DNA of 32,746 nt, from assembly GCA_945878555.1 (NCBI GenBank), contig CAMDWI010000031.1, positions 1-32,746 on the forward strand, written 5' to 3'. Under the pieces are notes generated by a model. That model had not been told where the DNA came from, did no database searches, and saw only the letters and a list, made by a program, of their open reading frames with translations. This DNA is from Klebsiella pneumoniae. GTDB taxonomy: Bacteria; Pseudomonadota; Gammaproteobacteria; Eutrophobiales; Eutrophobiaceae. Each line of letters starts with the position of its first letter. Position 1 is the stretch's first letter. Positions 1 to 8,351 of the stretch are shown here, piece after piece. A program made the position numbers and the translations under genes.

Positions 1-33
1 GATGCGAAGAAGCTGCCGCGGTTTCCCGAGTAG
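1..33 (+). CDS. Possible 3' end of an upstream gene (10 codons and stop)
   Basis: Frame 1 reads DAKKLPRFPE and then a TAG stop at 31-33. It would converge on the TonB receptor gene, with the strong hairpin at 54-79 between them, which is a common arrangement. Ten codons cannot prove coding, and the other frames are also open over this short stretch. No function can be assigned. Confidence 0.2.
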   Translation, partial: DAKKLPRFPE

Positions 34-45
34 CCCCACCCACGA

Positions 46-79
46 ACAAAAACGGCCCTGAAGAGGTATCTTCAGGGCC
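46..79 (-). terminator. Rho-independent terminator of the TonB receptor gene
   Basis: A perfect 11-bp stem (54-64 with 69-79, loop GGTA) lies 20 bases past the receptor stop. On the minus strand it is followed by GTTTTTGTT (from the A-rich stretch 46-53). On the plus strand no clear U tract follows, so it mainly serves the minus-strand gene, but the hairpin could slow transcription from both sides. Confidence 0.85.
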
Positions 80-98
80 ACCAGTTTGCTCACTGATA

Positions 99-2897
99 CT
101 AGTAGTTAAACTTCACACCACCAAACACGGTATAACCGAACTTTTCATATTCAAACGGGCGACCAGGGCTGCCCTGGTAACGTTTGCCGGCCGAGTTGGT
201 CAGATTTTTTGCCTCAACAAACACATTCCAGTTATCGTTCACATTGTAGCTGGAAGTGAAGTCGAGCTGGCCCCTGCCCGCCCAAAACAGATCCAGGTCG
301 GCATCATCGGCGACCACATCAATCAGGTAATCGCTGCGGTCGGTATAGGACAAGCGTGCATTGAATCCATACTTCTCATAGAACATGGCAAAGTTGTATG
401 TATTCTTTGATTGCCCGGCCAGCGGGAACTCACTGCGTCCGGCATAAGTTCTGCCGAGATCCATCTCTGCCTCGGTGTAGGTGTAATTGGCGGCGACACC
501 AAATCCGGACATCCAGTCTGGCAGGCTCTCGAATTGCTGGTTCCAGTTCAATTCCAGACCATAAGCGTAGCCATCCGGTGCATTGAGTGGTTGTACCAGC
601 GTGGCCGGTCCATCCCGGAAGCTGCCGTCCAGAGACAGGGTAAAGTGGTAGTTTGTCAGGTCCTTGTAAAACAGATTACCTGACAGCAAACCCAGCGGTT
701 CCAGATAATATTCCAGGCCCAGGTCTAAATTGGTGGACATGGCAGGTTTCAGTTCCGGATTGCCCAATTCATATACAGGACGTAAAGAACCGGTATCGGA
801 CTCGACGATCCTGGGTACGATATCGCGGAAGTTCGGTCGCGATATGGCGCGGGTCAGGGCAGCGCGGGCAATCAATTGATCCGAATAGGTGTGGCGGATA
901 TTGATACCCGGGAAAAAGTCCATGTAGCGCTTGCTGGAAAGTCCCTCGGTAATTTCACCGGTGTCCTCGTTGAACTCCGGCGCAAAACCCTGCACGCGGG
1001 TATTCTCCACGCGCAGTCCGACCAGTACCTCGGTATCGCCAAACTCCAGCGTGGCCTGACCGTAGGTTGCATAGATGTCTTCCGTTACCTCGTAATCCGC
1101 AGTAACAGACTGTGACAGGCGGCGTGTTGCCGCTGTACGCGAAGTCGTAGCGGCTGAGGCAAGATAGGCCTTGGCCATATCTTCATTCAGCTTGAAGCCC
1201 AGGTCATAGTTATAATTGACCGAGGGTTCATCCGAGAGAAAGTTGACCAGTGCATCTGAGGGTGCCGAACCGGCTGCCCGATCACGCCAGCGTTCTTCAT
1301 CTGCATTCTTGTCCTTGCCGCGCCATTTCATACCGAACTTCCATATTGCAGGTACGCCGGCGATGGATCCTGGTCTTTCGATGTTACCGGCGAGGGAAAA
1401 CTCTTCTTCATCAGTGATATTATTGCGGAAGGTGTTTTCACGGAATGCAAAACTGTTGAATTGCAGATGTTCACCGGTTTGGAACAGCGAAATCACCGGC
1501 AGTTCCGGGTCCTGTGAGAAGTCATAGGAGATGTCCGGTCTGAGCGAGCTGCGCCAGAGGATTTCATCACGATGCGGATAGTCCTGTTCACCCAGCGAGT
1601 ACGCAGCCGCGTAGTCAAAAGTGAACTCGTCCCGCTCATGCTCACCACCGACGGTTATCGTTGACAGCTGGTTCCGGCTTTTACGATGCCTGATCTGTTT
1701 TTCAATACGCGGGCGATCAAATGTACCGGAAAAATCGGTTGCTCCTGCTTCGAGTGTGCCTTCTTCCCAGAGTATTCCCAGGCGGTTACGAATCTCGTCA
1801 TCGAGGAATTTGGCATAGGAACTACGTACATAGACCCTGTCCAGATCTGTTGGACGATAATCCAGTGTCCCGGTAATCGCCATTCGTTTACGGTTGGTAT
1901 TATAATCCTTGAACAGCGACTCCAGCAGGCTCAACACTTCACCGCCGCCGGTGATATTGGTACGCTGCCAGACTGATTCCACATTGTCCACCTGGCGATC
2001 AGTTTCAGAGTAACTCGCAGAGACCAGCGCACCGAGTTTGCCCTCATTGAATATATCACTGAGCAGCAGGTTTCCACGCAGGTCATTACCACCATAATCA
2101 TTATGGCTGGCACCGGCCATGCCGCTCAACTTTCTGCCACCAGAGTCAAAAGGTGACTGGGTGACGATGTTGATTGCGCCGGCGATAGAGTCAGCATCCT
2201 GTTCCGGGCTGAGCGATTTGGATACCTCGATCTGGCTGACGATGTCTGACGGAATTGTGTCCAGATCGATAGCACGCGTATCCGGGCTCGGTGAGGCCAG
2301 GGTCACGCCATCTACTGAAACAGCGGAGAACCTTGAAGGTGCACCGCGGACATTGATATAGCGGCCTTCACCCTGATCGCGTTCAATGGCAATACCCGGG
2401 GCACGTTGCAAGGCCTCGGCAATATTCGGATCCGGAAATTTTCCTATTGAATCGGATGAAATTACGTTGGTTACGTTATAGGCAGAACGCTGCTGGTTAA
2501 GCGCACGTGCTGTCGAGTCGCGTATGGCGGTACCCTTGATGATTACCTCATCAATATTGCCCACCTTCATTGAAACGGTAACATTCGAACGCTGACCATC
2601 ATTCAGTGAGACGGTTTGTGTCTGGCTGGTGTATCCCAGGTAATCTATCTGCAAGGTGTGTGATCCCACCGGCACACCCGGGATAGAAAACTCGCCTTGT
2701 GCGTTTGATACGGTTTTCAGATTGAGCGTGGGTATGGATATCTGTGCCCCGGGAAGCGCATATCCGCTCTGATCTGCAATACGTCCAGCAATGGAACCGG
2801 TTGCAGTCTGTGCATGTGTCGAGTGATTAAATAAAACGAGTACAGTCGCCAGCAGCATAAAAGCCATTTGACGGACATAAAAGTGGGGATACATCAT
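99..2897 (-). CDS. TonB-dependent receptor, Xanthomonas/Caulobacter type
   Basis: This is an outer-membrane active transporter of 932 residues. The order is a signal peptide (about residues 1-29, ending in THAQ), a carboxypeptidase-regulatory-like beta-sandwich (about 33-112, with GSIAGRIADQSGYALPGA), a plug domain, and a 22-strand barrel ending in FNY, the usual aromatic C-terminus of barrel proteins. The plug contains KFPDPNIAEALQRAPGI and YINVRG, which are hallmarks of the TonB-Xanth-Caul family. That family is often linked to sugar or oligosaccharide uptake, but no polysaccharide-degrading enzyme lies nearby, so the substrate is unknown. The start is one of two adjacent ATGs behind a good AGGAG site. 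No TonB/ExbBD genes are in the window. The family call is firm; the ligand is not known. Confidence 0.93.
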   Translation of the reverse strand: MMYPHFYVRQMAFMLLATVLVLFNHSTHAQTATGSIAGRIADQSGYALPGAQISIPTLNLKTVSNAQGEFSIPGVPVGSHTLQIDYLGYTSQTQTVSLNDGQRSNVTVSMKVGNIDEVIIKGTAIRDSTARALNQQRSAYNVTNVISSDSIGKFPDPNIAEALQRAPGIAIERDQGEGRYINVRGAPSRFSAVSVDGVTLASPSPDTRAIDLDTIPSDIVSQIEVSKSLSPEQDADSIAGAINIVTQSPFDSGGRKLSGMAGASHNDYGGNDLRGNLLLSDIFNEGKLGALVSASYSETDRQVDNVESVWQRTNITGGGEVLSLLESLFKDYNTNRKRMAITGTLDYRPTDLDRVYVRSSYAKFLDDEIRNRLGILWEEGTLEAGATDFSGTFDRPRIEKQIRHRKSRNQLSTITVGGEHERDEFTFDYAAAYSLGEQDYPHRDEILWRSSLRPDISYDFSQDPELPVISLFQTGEHLQFNSFAFRENTFRNNITDEEEFSLAGNIERPGSIAGVPAIWKFGMKWRGKDKNADEERWRDRAAGSAPSDALVNFLSDEPSVNYNYDLGFKLNEDMAKAYLASAATTSRTAATRRLSQSVTADYEVTEDIYATYGQATLEFGDTEVLVGLRVENTRVQGFAPEFNEDTGEITEGLSSKRYMDFFPGINIRHTYSDQLIARAALTRAISRPNFRDIVPRIVESDTGSLRPVYELGNPELKPAMSTNLDLGLEYYLEPLGLLSGNLFYKDLTNYHFTLSLDGSFRDGPATLVQPLNAPDGYAYGLELNWNQQFESLPDWMSGFGVAANYTYTEAEMDLGRTYAGRSEFPLAGQSKNTYNFAMFYEKYGFNARLSYTDRSDYLIDVVADDADLDLFWAGRGQLDFTSSYNVNDNWNVFVEAKNLTNSAGKRYQGSPGRPFEYEKFGYTVFGGVKFNY

Positions 2898-2966
2898 GAT
2901 TTCTCCTGGTTAGGTCAAGATTGTCTTTGTGGCATTTACAAGACATGCGCACTTTGACCAACAAGG

Positions 2967-2994
2967 ATTACAACATGATTAATTAATGTGACAA
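2967..2994 (-). promoter_or_regulatory. Candidate sigma70 promoter of the TonB receptor gene
   Basis: Read on the minus strand, TTGTCA (2989-2994) is followed after 16 bp by TGTAAT (2967-2972), about 70 bases before the start codon. The spacer contains the palindrome ATTAATTAAT, which might be an operator or chance in AT-rich DNA. Assigned by eye only. Confidence 0.4.
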
Positions 2995-3037
2995 TCCAGT
3001 GAAAGATGGTGACAGGACTATTACATCCATGTGCTGA

Positions 3038-3808
3038 TTATTTGATACGTCGATAGGCGTTGGCCGAGTTCTGACGCCAACCATGATAGGGGTGGCGTCG
3101 GACCAGTTCGGATTTGCGAAATCCAGGTATCAACACGACACCGGCGACAAAGCCACCGATATGTGCCCAGAAGGCGACCCCGCCACCGGTGGCACCGATG
3201 GAGCTGAAACCACCCAACAGCTGTAGTATAAACCAGTAGCCCAGCATCCAGAACGCCGGTATGGCAAATGTGGTGATATAAAATCCGAAGATGAACAACA
3301 TGTGTACGGTCACGCGTGGATACAACAGGATATACGCACCCATGACACCGCCGATGGCACCCGATGCGCCCACCATCGGTATGAGCGACGAGGGATCTGT
3401 GAAAACCTGAAGGCCGGCGGCGGCCAGACCACATAACAGATAGAAGACCAGAAAGCGCAAATGTCCCATCGAGTCCTCGACGTTATTACCAAAGATCCAC
3501 AGAAACCACATATTGCCAATGATGTGCATCCAGCTGCCATGCATAAACATATGGCTGATGACCGACAGCCAGGATGTAGAGTCGGTGACTGTGCAATACA
3601 GTTCCGGGCCCATCTGGAAACCACTGCCGGTCGGGACCGATTGCAACAATTCACCGGGTAACAGTCCGAGCAGGCACACAGATCGCGACAAGGCCGGCTC
3701 TGCCCCGAGTCCTTGCAGGAAAACCCAGGCCAGTACATTCAGGCCGACCAGCAACCAGGTCGCCCAGGGTGTCAGAAAATGCGGGTTGTCATCGCGTAGA
3801 GGGAACAT
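3038..3808 (-). CDS. Rhomboid family intramembrane serine protease
   Basis: This is a 256-residue polytopic inner-membrane protease that cleaves transmembrane segments inside the bilayer. The catalytic serine is in GASG (S149) and the catalytic histidine is H216 in AHIGG. HGSWMHIIGN (H90, H95, N99) is the conserved TM2 motif for the oxyanion region. About six or seven hydrophobic segments are visible. The long loop between TM1 and TM2 holds two cysteines. The soluble tail after residue 230 is short and basic. No substrate is suggested by the neighbours, since rhomboids usually stand alone. The start lacks a clear ribosome-binding site, but MFPLRDDNPH is a typical start for this subfamily. It is divergent from efpL, with 104 bp between them. 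Confidence 0.93.
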   Translation of the reverse strand: MFPLRDDNPHFLTPWATWLLVGLNVLAWVFLQGLGAEPALSRSVCLLGLLPGELLQSVPTGSGFQMGPELYCTVTDSTSWLSVISHMFMHGSWMHIIGNMWFLWIFGNNVEDSMGHLRFLVFYLLCGLAAAGLQVFTDPSSLIPMVGASGAIGGVMGAYILLYPRVTVHMLFIFGFYITTFAIPAFWMLGYWFILQLLGGFSSIGATGGGVAFWAHIGGFVAGVVLIPGFRKSELVRRHPYHGWRQNSANAYRRIK

Positions 3809-3912
3809 ATGGCCATGCTATAACCGCGGTGCCGGGTATGGCAATGACATATATTGCAAGCGGATGTCCGAAGCCTTAACATTTCACACCTTTAAAACAA
3901 ACAGGATGAAAA

Positions 3913-4479
3913 ATGCCCAAGGCAAGTGAATTGAAGCGCGGTATGGTGATTGATTTTGATGGAGTGCCCCATGTTGTCAAATCGCTGGAGGCAAAGAGCC
4001 CTTCATCTCGGGGAGCGTCTACACTTTACAAGATCCGCTTCACCAATCTGAAGACCGGACAGAAGCGGGACGAGTCGCTCAAAAGCGATGATTACCTGAA
4101 AGAGGCCGACTATGTGCGCGAGCCGATCCAGTATTCGTACCAGGACGGTGAGAAATACATCTTTATGAATACAGAAAACTTCAACCAGTACGAGGTGAGC
4201 GGTGAGGTAGTCGAGGAACTGACAGGTTATATCACCGAAGGCCTGCAGGGCATGACCGCGTTGATTATGGACGATGTATTGTTAAGTATCGAATTGCCAC
4301 AGTCGGTGGATATGGAGATTATTGACACTGTGCCTGGTATCAAGGGGTCTTCCGCCACCGGTCGCACCAAACCTGCCAGACTGGTCACCGGACTGGAGGT
4401 ACAGGTCCCGGAATATCTGGAGGTGGGTGAGATTATCCGTATCAATACCAGCACCGGTAAGTTTATGTCTCGTGCCTGA
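3913..4479 (+). CDS. efpL: Elongation factor P-like protein EfpL (YeiP)
   Basis: This 188-residue protein has the three beta-barrel domains of EF-P. The tip loop of domain I reads SPSSRGAST, with arginine at position 33. That matches the YeiP/EfpL subfamily, which uses an unmodified arginine where classical EF-P carries a modified lysine. The C-terminal half (ELPQSVDMEI, TVPGIKGSSATGR, VQVPEYLEVGE) also matches YeiP closely. The known role is to bind the ribosomal E site and relieve stalling on proline-rich and some other motifs. The start follows an AGGA site. It is monocistronic here. The large protein at 22838-25537 is rich in PP motifs and could depend on such a factor, which is inference. 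Confidence 0.92.
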   Translation: MPKASELKRGMVIDFDGVPHVVKSLEAKSPSSRGASTLYKIRFTNLKTGQKRDESLKSDDYLKEADYVREPIQYSYQDGEKYIFMNTENFNQYEVSGEVVEELTGYITEGLQGMTALIMDDVLLSIELPQSVDMEIIDTVPGIKGSSATGRTKPARLVTGLEVQVPEYLEVGEIIRINTSTGKFMSRA

Positions 4480-4554
4480 AGTTGAATGACCAATCGTAGT
4501 GAGAATTATTTTACTCATTCAGGAAACTATATTCAGTAAATGGACAGAGATACA

Positions 4555-4583
4555 TTTATCCCGACAACCTAACAGTCTATAAT
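4555..4583 (+). promoter_or_regulatory. Candidate sigma70 promoter of the DUF4956 operon
   Basis: A perfect -10 TATAAT (4578-4583) lies 17 bp after a weaker -35 TTTATC (4555-4560). The 5' leader would be about 20 nt, with an AAGGG ribosome-binding site (4600-4604) seven bases before the ATG. It is the only promoter seen for the three-gene operon. Confidence 0.6.
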
Positions 4584-4611
4584 CAGGCGATACTCAATCA
4601 AGGGTATCCTT

Positions 4612-5298
4612 ATGAAGCGTGATTTGAATGCAGTTACCTTGCGGGTCGTGATTTACTATGCAGTTACTGTAATCGGCATGCAGTTGTTGCTACATTACTT
4701 TCCCGAAACCCGTGGTTTTTTACCCGTTGGTGGAATTGACAAGCTGAATCAGGATTCCATCTTCAATCTTGCCAGTAATAATCCGGCGACAGTTGAGGTC
4801 GAGCAGGTGCAGGTCAGGGTACTGACCCTGTTACTGGCACTGCTGGGAACCGTCATTTTTACAATACCCTTGTCATGGGTTTATACGATTACCCAGCCAA
4901 AAAAGAAACATAAATATAATCCTATAATCGAGACGCTCTATTTACTGCCGATTACCGTGGCTGTCGTGGTTATTATTGTACAAAACAGTATTGCACTCGC
5001 ATTCAGTCTGGTCGGTATAGTCGCAGCGGTGCGATTCCGGAATACACTGAAGACACCTTCCGATGCTGTATTTGTATTCGCATCTCTCTCTATTGGTCTT
5101 GCTGCCGGCGTATCCGAAATAGGTATTGCCGGTATCGGCTCAATGGTTTTCAGCCTGACTGCCCTCGGTCTGCTGCATTTCCATGTCGTCGAACTGGAAA
5201 CAGTGCACGAAGATGGCGGGAAAAAACATCCATCAGAATACCCCCGGTCAACCACGGAGGATGCCGGAACGGTTAACGATAATAACCACCATGACTGA
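4612..5298 (+). CDS. DUF4956 family integral membrane protein
   Basis: This is a 228-residue membrane protein. Hydrophobic segments lie at about residues 10-30, 69-93, 108-140 and 153-188, and the tail (195-228) is hydrophilic, His/Asp-rich and probably soluble. The segment RFRNTLKTPSDAVF (141-154) followed by a glycine-rich hydrophobic stretch (SIGLAAG) is the signature of DUF4956. Members are known mainly from genomic context, often beside CotH-like and VTC-domain (polyphosphate polymerase-like) genes; no biochemical activity is established. Here it is the first gene of an operon, 21 bp before the phosphatase gene. It could anchor, or transport for, the two secreted proteins encoded next. 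The family call is good; the function is unknown. Confidence 0.82.
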   Translation: MKRDLNAVTLRVVIYYAVTVIGMQLLLHYFPETRGFLPVGGIDKLNQDSIFNLASNNPATVEVEQVQVRVLTLLLALLGTVIFTIPLSWVYTITQPKKKHKYNPIIETLYLLPITVAVVVIIVQNSIALAFSLVGIVAAVRFRNTLKTPSDAVFVFASLSIGLAAGVSEIGIAGIGSMVFSLTALGLLHFHVVELETVHEDGGKKHPSEYPRSTTEDAGTVNDNNHHD

Positions 5299-5319
5299 GA
5301 GAGTAGCCGGGTCTAACAT

Positions 5320-7197
5320 ATGAAAGTCCAGGTACACCGTATTCTGGTGTGTTTGCTTGGCCTGATCGCAGTTTTGTTGTTAAACCCCGGATATGGGGTT
5401 CTGGCGCAAGGAGTAGCAGTACCGTCGGCACCCCCGGCACGGCTGGTTACAATTTCAGACATCCACGGAGCCTATACCGAATTTGTCAGCCTGTTGAGGG
5501 CGGCTGATCTGGTCGACAGCGAATTACACTGGAGTGGAGGAGAGGCGCAACTTGTCATAATAGGCGATGTGCTGGATCGCGGTGAAGATGCCCGTCGTTG
5601 TCTTGACCTGATTATTAGCCTGGAACAGGAGGCAAAAGACGCGGGTGGCAGCCTGCATTTCGTACTTGGCAATCACGAAATCATGAATCTCGCAGGAGAT
5701 CTCAGGTATGTGACAACTGCGGGCTTTGCAGCGTATCTTCCCGAGGAAGATCCCGAGGAACGCGCAAGGGCACGCCTGAGATTTTTCGAACAAAACCGGA
5801 CTCGTTTTGCCAATGAGCAGGAGTCTGCAACCGTGTTTGATTCTGAGTATCCCCCCGGGTTTTTTGGTCATCGCAAGGTATTTGCTGCGGAGGGGAAGTA
5901 TGGCAGCTGGTTACTCGGAAAACCCGTGATTAAGGTCATCAACGAATCTGCATTCCTGCATGCGGGTCTTGCGCCGGCATATATCGGGACAACTGTTGAT
6001 GACATTAATGAAAAGGCGCATACAGAATTGTCAGGGTTTATACGCTATCGAGATGAACTGATGGCAGCGGGACTAATCTATCCGGAAACGCCGTTTATGC
6101 AATTGGCGACAGCGGCACAAAATGCAATTACTGAGCGGAACAAGATGGAAGGGACTGTCACAGAACCTTTACTTGAGACCAGCAGGCAACTTGATCGATT
6201 GATACAGATATCGGATCTTTTTGGCGGTGGTGGAGTCGCATGGTATCGGGGTATGGTGGCGTGTAATCCGTCAATTGAGGAGTCCCGGGTTATGTCAGCA
6301 CTACAGACGCTGGGAGTAGATCGATTGATAGTTGGGCATACGCCGACTCATGAGGCGCGGGTGCTGGAACGGTTTGGTGATAAGCTGATTCGCGCTGATA
6401 CAGGAATGTTGGCTTCCTACTATAACGGAAAACCTGCCGCAGTGATTATTGAAAAGGATGAAGTTTCGGTACTTTATCCTGAACCGCTGGAACTTGTGCG
6501 TCCTCAACCACAATCGCGGCAGGTGGGGATCCGCCCTTACCCCATGTCTGACGATGAGCTTGAGAGCCTGTTACTGACAGCAGAAATTATTGCACAGGGC
6601 CCCGCAGAGAATGGGAGTATCACCTTGACTCTGGGTTCGGGAACTGCGAGGTTTGAAGGTGAATTCATACCTGCAAAAAACAGTCGTGCCGGACGTATAT
6701 TTATACCCGAAGTTGCAGCATATCGTCTGGATAAACTACTGAACGTCGATATGGTGCCGGTTGCAGTATTACGCGAGCTTGATGGAAAACCTGGAGCGCT
6801 GAGACTCCCTGCCGGAGCTTTGATGAATGACCTGCAACGTCATGAGCAAAATCTTGGCGCTGCAGCCTGGTGTCCGCTGGCAGACCAGTTCAACCTTATG
6901 TATATCCTGGATTCGCTTCTGGGAAATTCCGGCAGGTCACGTAATGAGATGCGTTATGATCAGGAAACCTGGCAGATGATCCTGACGGGTAATCATGACA
7001 TTCTTGGGGTGAACAAAAAGTTACCTGCCTATCTGGCAAATGTTGATTTACTGATATCACCTGCCTTGCTGGATAACCTGAAGTCACTTGATGCGGACAG
7101 AATCAGGAATGAATTAGGTGATGTGCTGGACCGTTCTGCGCAAACAGCCTTGCTGGCGCGCCGTGACCTGTTACTGGAAATTGCAGCAGAGGAGTAA
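5320..7197 (+). CDS. Secreted calcineurin-like metallophosphatase fused to a degenerate kinase-like domain
   Basis: The 625-residue protein begins with a signal peptide (cleavage near VLAQ, residue 30). Residues 40-390 form a Shelph/calcineurin-type phosphoesterase with its metal ligands: SDIHG (46-50), GDVLDRG (82-88), GNHE (117-120), LHAG (213-216) and VGHTPT (338-343). About 225 further residues follow. They contain EVAAYRLDKLLNVDMVP (464-480), ILDSLLGNSGRSRN (529-542), ILTGNHDILG (554-563) and ALLARRDLLLE (610-620). These resemble an uncharacterised bacterial family with a FAM20/PI4K-like kinase fold whose usual motifs are of the type NxDRxxxN and IDHxxAF. Both key aspartates are glycine here, so the domain may be an inactive kinase. 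The phosphatase call is firm; the second domain is inferred. It is probably periplasmic, and the next gene follows after 3 bp. Confidence 0.85.
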   Translation: MKVQVHRILVCLLGLIAVLLLNPGYGVLAQGVAVPSAPPARLVTISDIHGAYTEFVSLLRAADLVDSELHWSGGEAQLVIIGDVLDRGEDARRCLDLIISLEQEAKDAGGSLHFVLGNHEIMNLAGDLRYVTTAGFAAYLPEEDPEERARARLRFFEQNRTRFANEQESATVFDSEYPPGFFGHRKVFAAEGKYGSWLLGKPVIKVINESAFLHAGLAPAYIGTTVDDINEKAHTELSGFIRYRDELMAAGLIYPETPFMQLATAAQNAITERNKMEGTVTEPLLETSRQLDRLIQISDLFGGGGVAWYRGMVACNPSIEESRVMSALQTLGVDRLIVGHTPTHEARVLERFGDKLIRADTGMLASYYNGKPAAVIIEKDEVSVLYPEPLELVRPQPQSRQVGIRPYPMSDDELESLLLTAEIIAQGPAENGSITLTLGSGTARFEGEFIPAKNSRAGRIFIPEVAAYRLDKLLNVDMVPVAVLRELDGKPGALRLPAGALMNDLQRHEQNLGAAAWCPLADQFNLMYILDSLLGNSGRSRNEMRYDQETWQMILTGNHDILGVNKKLPAYLANVDLLISPALLDNLKSLDADRIRNELGDVLDRSAQTALLARRDLLLEIAAEE

Positions 7198-7200
7198 AAT

Positions 7201-8259
7201 ATGCTCCATTCCGGACTACGCAAGATCCTGTTACCTTGTTGGCTGGCATTGTCTGCTGGTTTTCCTTTCCAGATTGTTGTGGCCCAGTCAGATGTTTTCT
7301 CTTCTACTGATGTACTTGAATTAACGCTGGAATCCCCGTATTCAAAAATCAACCGGAGCCGTGGAGATGATCGTGAATATTTTCCTGCAACCATCAGATA
7401 TTCCAGCAAGGAAGGAATCGAAGTTGCTATAGATCTGCGGATTCGTACCCGTGGCAGATCGCGTAGCCAGGAAGACATTTGCAGATTTCCGCCATTGCGT
7501 CTCAATTTTGATAGTAAAGGATTGCAGGGGACCATCTTCGACGGGGAAAACAACCTGAAAATGGTTACCCATTGTCAATTGCAAGAACGATATGATCAGT
7601 TTGTCTTGCTGGAATTGCTCAATTACCGGCTCTTCAACCTGTTTACAAACTTCAGTTTCAGGGTGCGTCAACTCGAAATCACCTATGTCGATACTGAAAC
7701 CGGCACTCAATCGGGACCTCGGGCTGCTTTTATTATTGAAGATGAAAAAAAAATGATCAGCAGGATTGGAATGAGATTACACGAGGCAGAACGGATTACC
7801 TACCATGAATATGATTCCAGGTCGTTGAATATGGTTGAACTGTATCAATATCTTATCGGCAATACAGACTGGTCAGCGTTTCTCGTGCCCGCCGGGGAGA
7901 ATTGTTGCCATAATATAGTTCCAGTTGTCAGGGACGATGGTCGCCTGATACCGATTCCATATGATTTTGATGCTACAGGGATGGTGAATGCTCCATATTC
8001 CATTCCTTCGCCAGTGTTGGGTATCCGTAGTGTCAGGGAGCGGATGTATCGCGGTTATTGTCATGAGCCGACTGTAGTGAATGAAAATATATCAGGATTT
8101 ATAGCTCGTCGTGAAGATGTGCTTGCCTTGATAAAATCACAGCCGGGCTTCGATCAAAAAACGATCGATTACGCTACGGAATATGTCGGGCAGTTTTTCG
8201 ATATGCTAGATGACCCCGTGCAACTGAAAAGTGAAATCAGTGATACCTGTCGAGGGTAA
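7201..8259 (+). CDS. Secreted CotH-like (atypical kinase-fold) protein
   Basis: This 352-residue protein has an N-terminal signal peptide (about residues 1-29, ending VVAQ). A conserved core follows: LRIRTRGRSR (79-88), NLKMVTHC (118-125, a candidate nucleotide-binding lysine), an aromatic-rich helix (139-156), IGNTDWS (219-225), CCHNIVPV (235-242) and PIPYDFDATG (251-260). The NTDW/HN/DFD order matches the active-site layout of CotH-type protein kinases, where the acidic pair binds metal. Overall similarity to spore-coat CotH is weak, so the call is tentative. Several cysteines suggest disulphides in the periplasm. An excellent GAGGAG site overlaps the end of the phosphatase gene, so translation is coupled. 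Base composition looks more AT-rich than in flanking genes. An A9 run lies at 7745-7753. Confidence 0.6.
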   Translation: MLHSGLRKILLPCWLALSAGFPFQIVVAQSDVFSSTDVLELTLESPYSKINRSRGDDREYFPATIRYSSKEGIEVAIDLRIRTRGRSRSQEDICRFPPLRLNFDSKGLQGTIFDGENNLKMVTHCQLQERYDQFVLLELLNYRLFNLFTNFSFRVRQLEITYVDTETGTQSGPRAAFIIEDEKKMISRIGMRLHEAERITYHEYDSRSLNMVELYQYLIGNTDWSAFLVPAGENCCHNIVPVVRDDGRLIPIPYDFDATGMVNAPYSIPSPVLGIRSVRERMYRGYCHEPTVVNENISGFIARREDVLALIKSQPGFDQKTIDYATEYVGQFFDMLDDPVQLKSEISDTCRG

Positions 8260-8292
8260 TCCGGAGGAAAAATCTGTTCAAAACTTTCATCC

Positions 8293-8326
8293 AAAAAGCT
8301 GGAGCGGAGGATCGATCACTCCGCTC
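8293..8326 (-). terminator. Terminator between convergent genes
   Basis: An 8-bp stem GAGCGGAG/CTCCGCTC (8302-8309 with 8319-8326) encloses the palindrome GATCGATC. On the minus strand the stem is followed after four bases by TTTTT (8293-8297). It lies 26 bases past the hydrolase stop and 43 bases past the CotH-like stop. The U tract favours the minus-strand gene, but the hairpin could act on both. Confidence 0.65.
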
Positions 8327-8351
8327 GTACTATAATTGTCAGTTTTAAGAC

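Noticed and set aside
2119..2361. Plus-strand frames within the TonB receptor gene, up to about 100 residues
   Set aside because: All are antisense to strongly conserved receptor sequence and carry no domain signal.
4483..4521. Hairpin TGAATGA/TCATTCA after efpL as a terminator
   Set aside because: Seven AT-rich pairs with a 25-base loop and no U tract; too weak to call.
7029..7553. Minus-strand frame of 174 residues across the phosphatase/CotH junction
   Set aside because: It lies opposite two well-supported genes and shows no recognisable motif.
4612..8259. Mobile element carrying the DUF4956 operon
   Set aside because: Base composition seems AT-richer, but there is no integrase, transposase, terminal repeat or tRNA at the edges.
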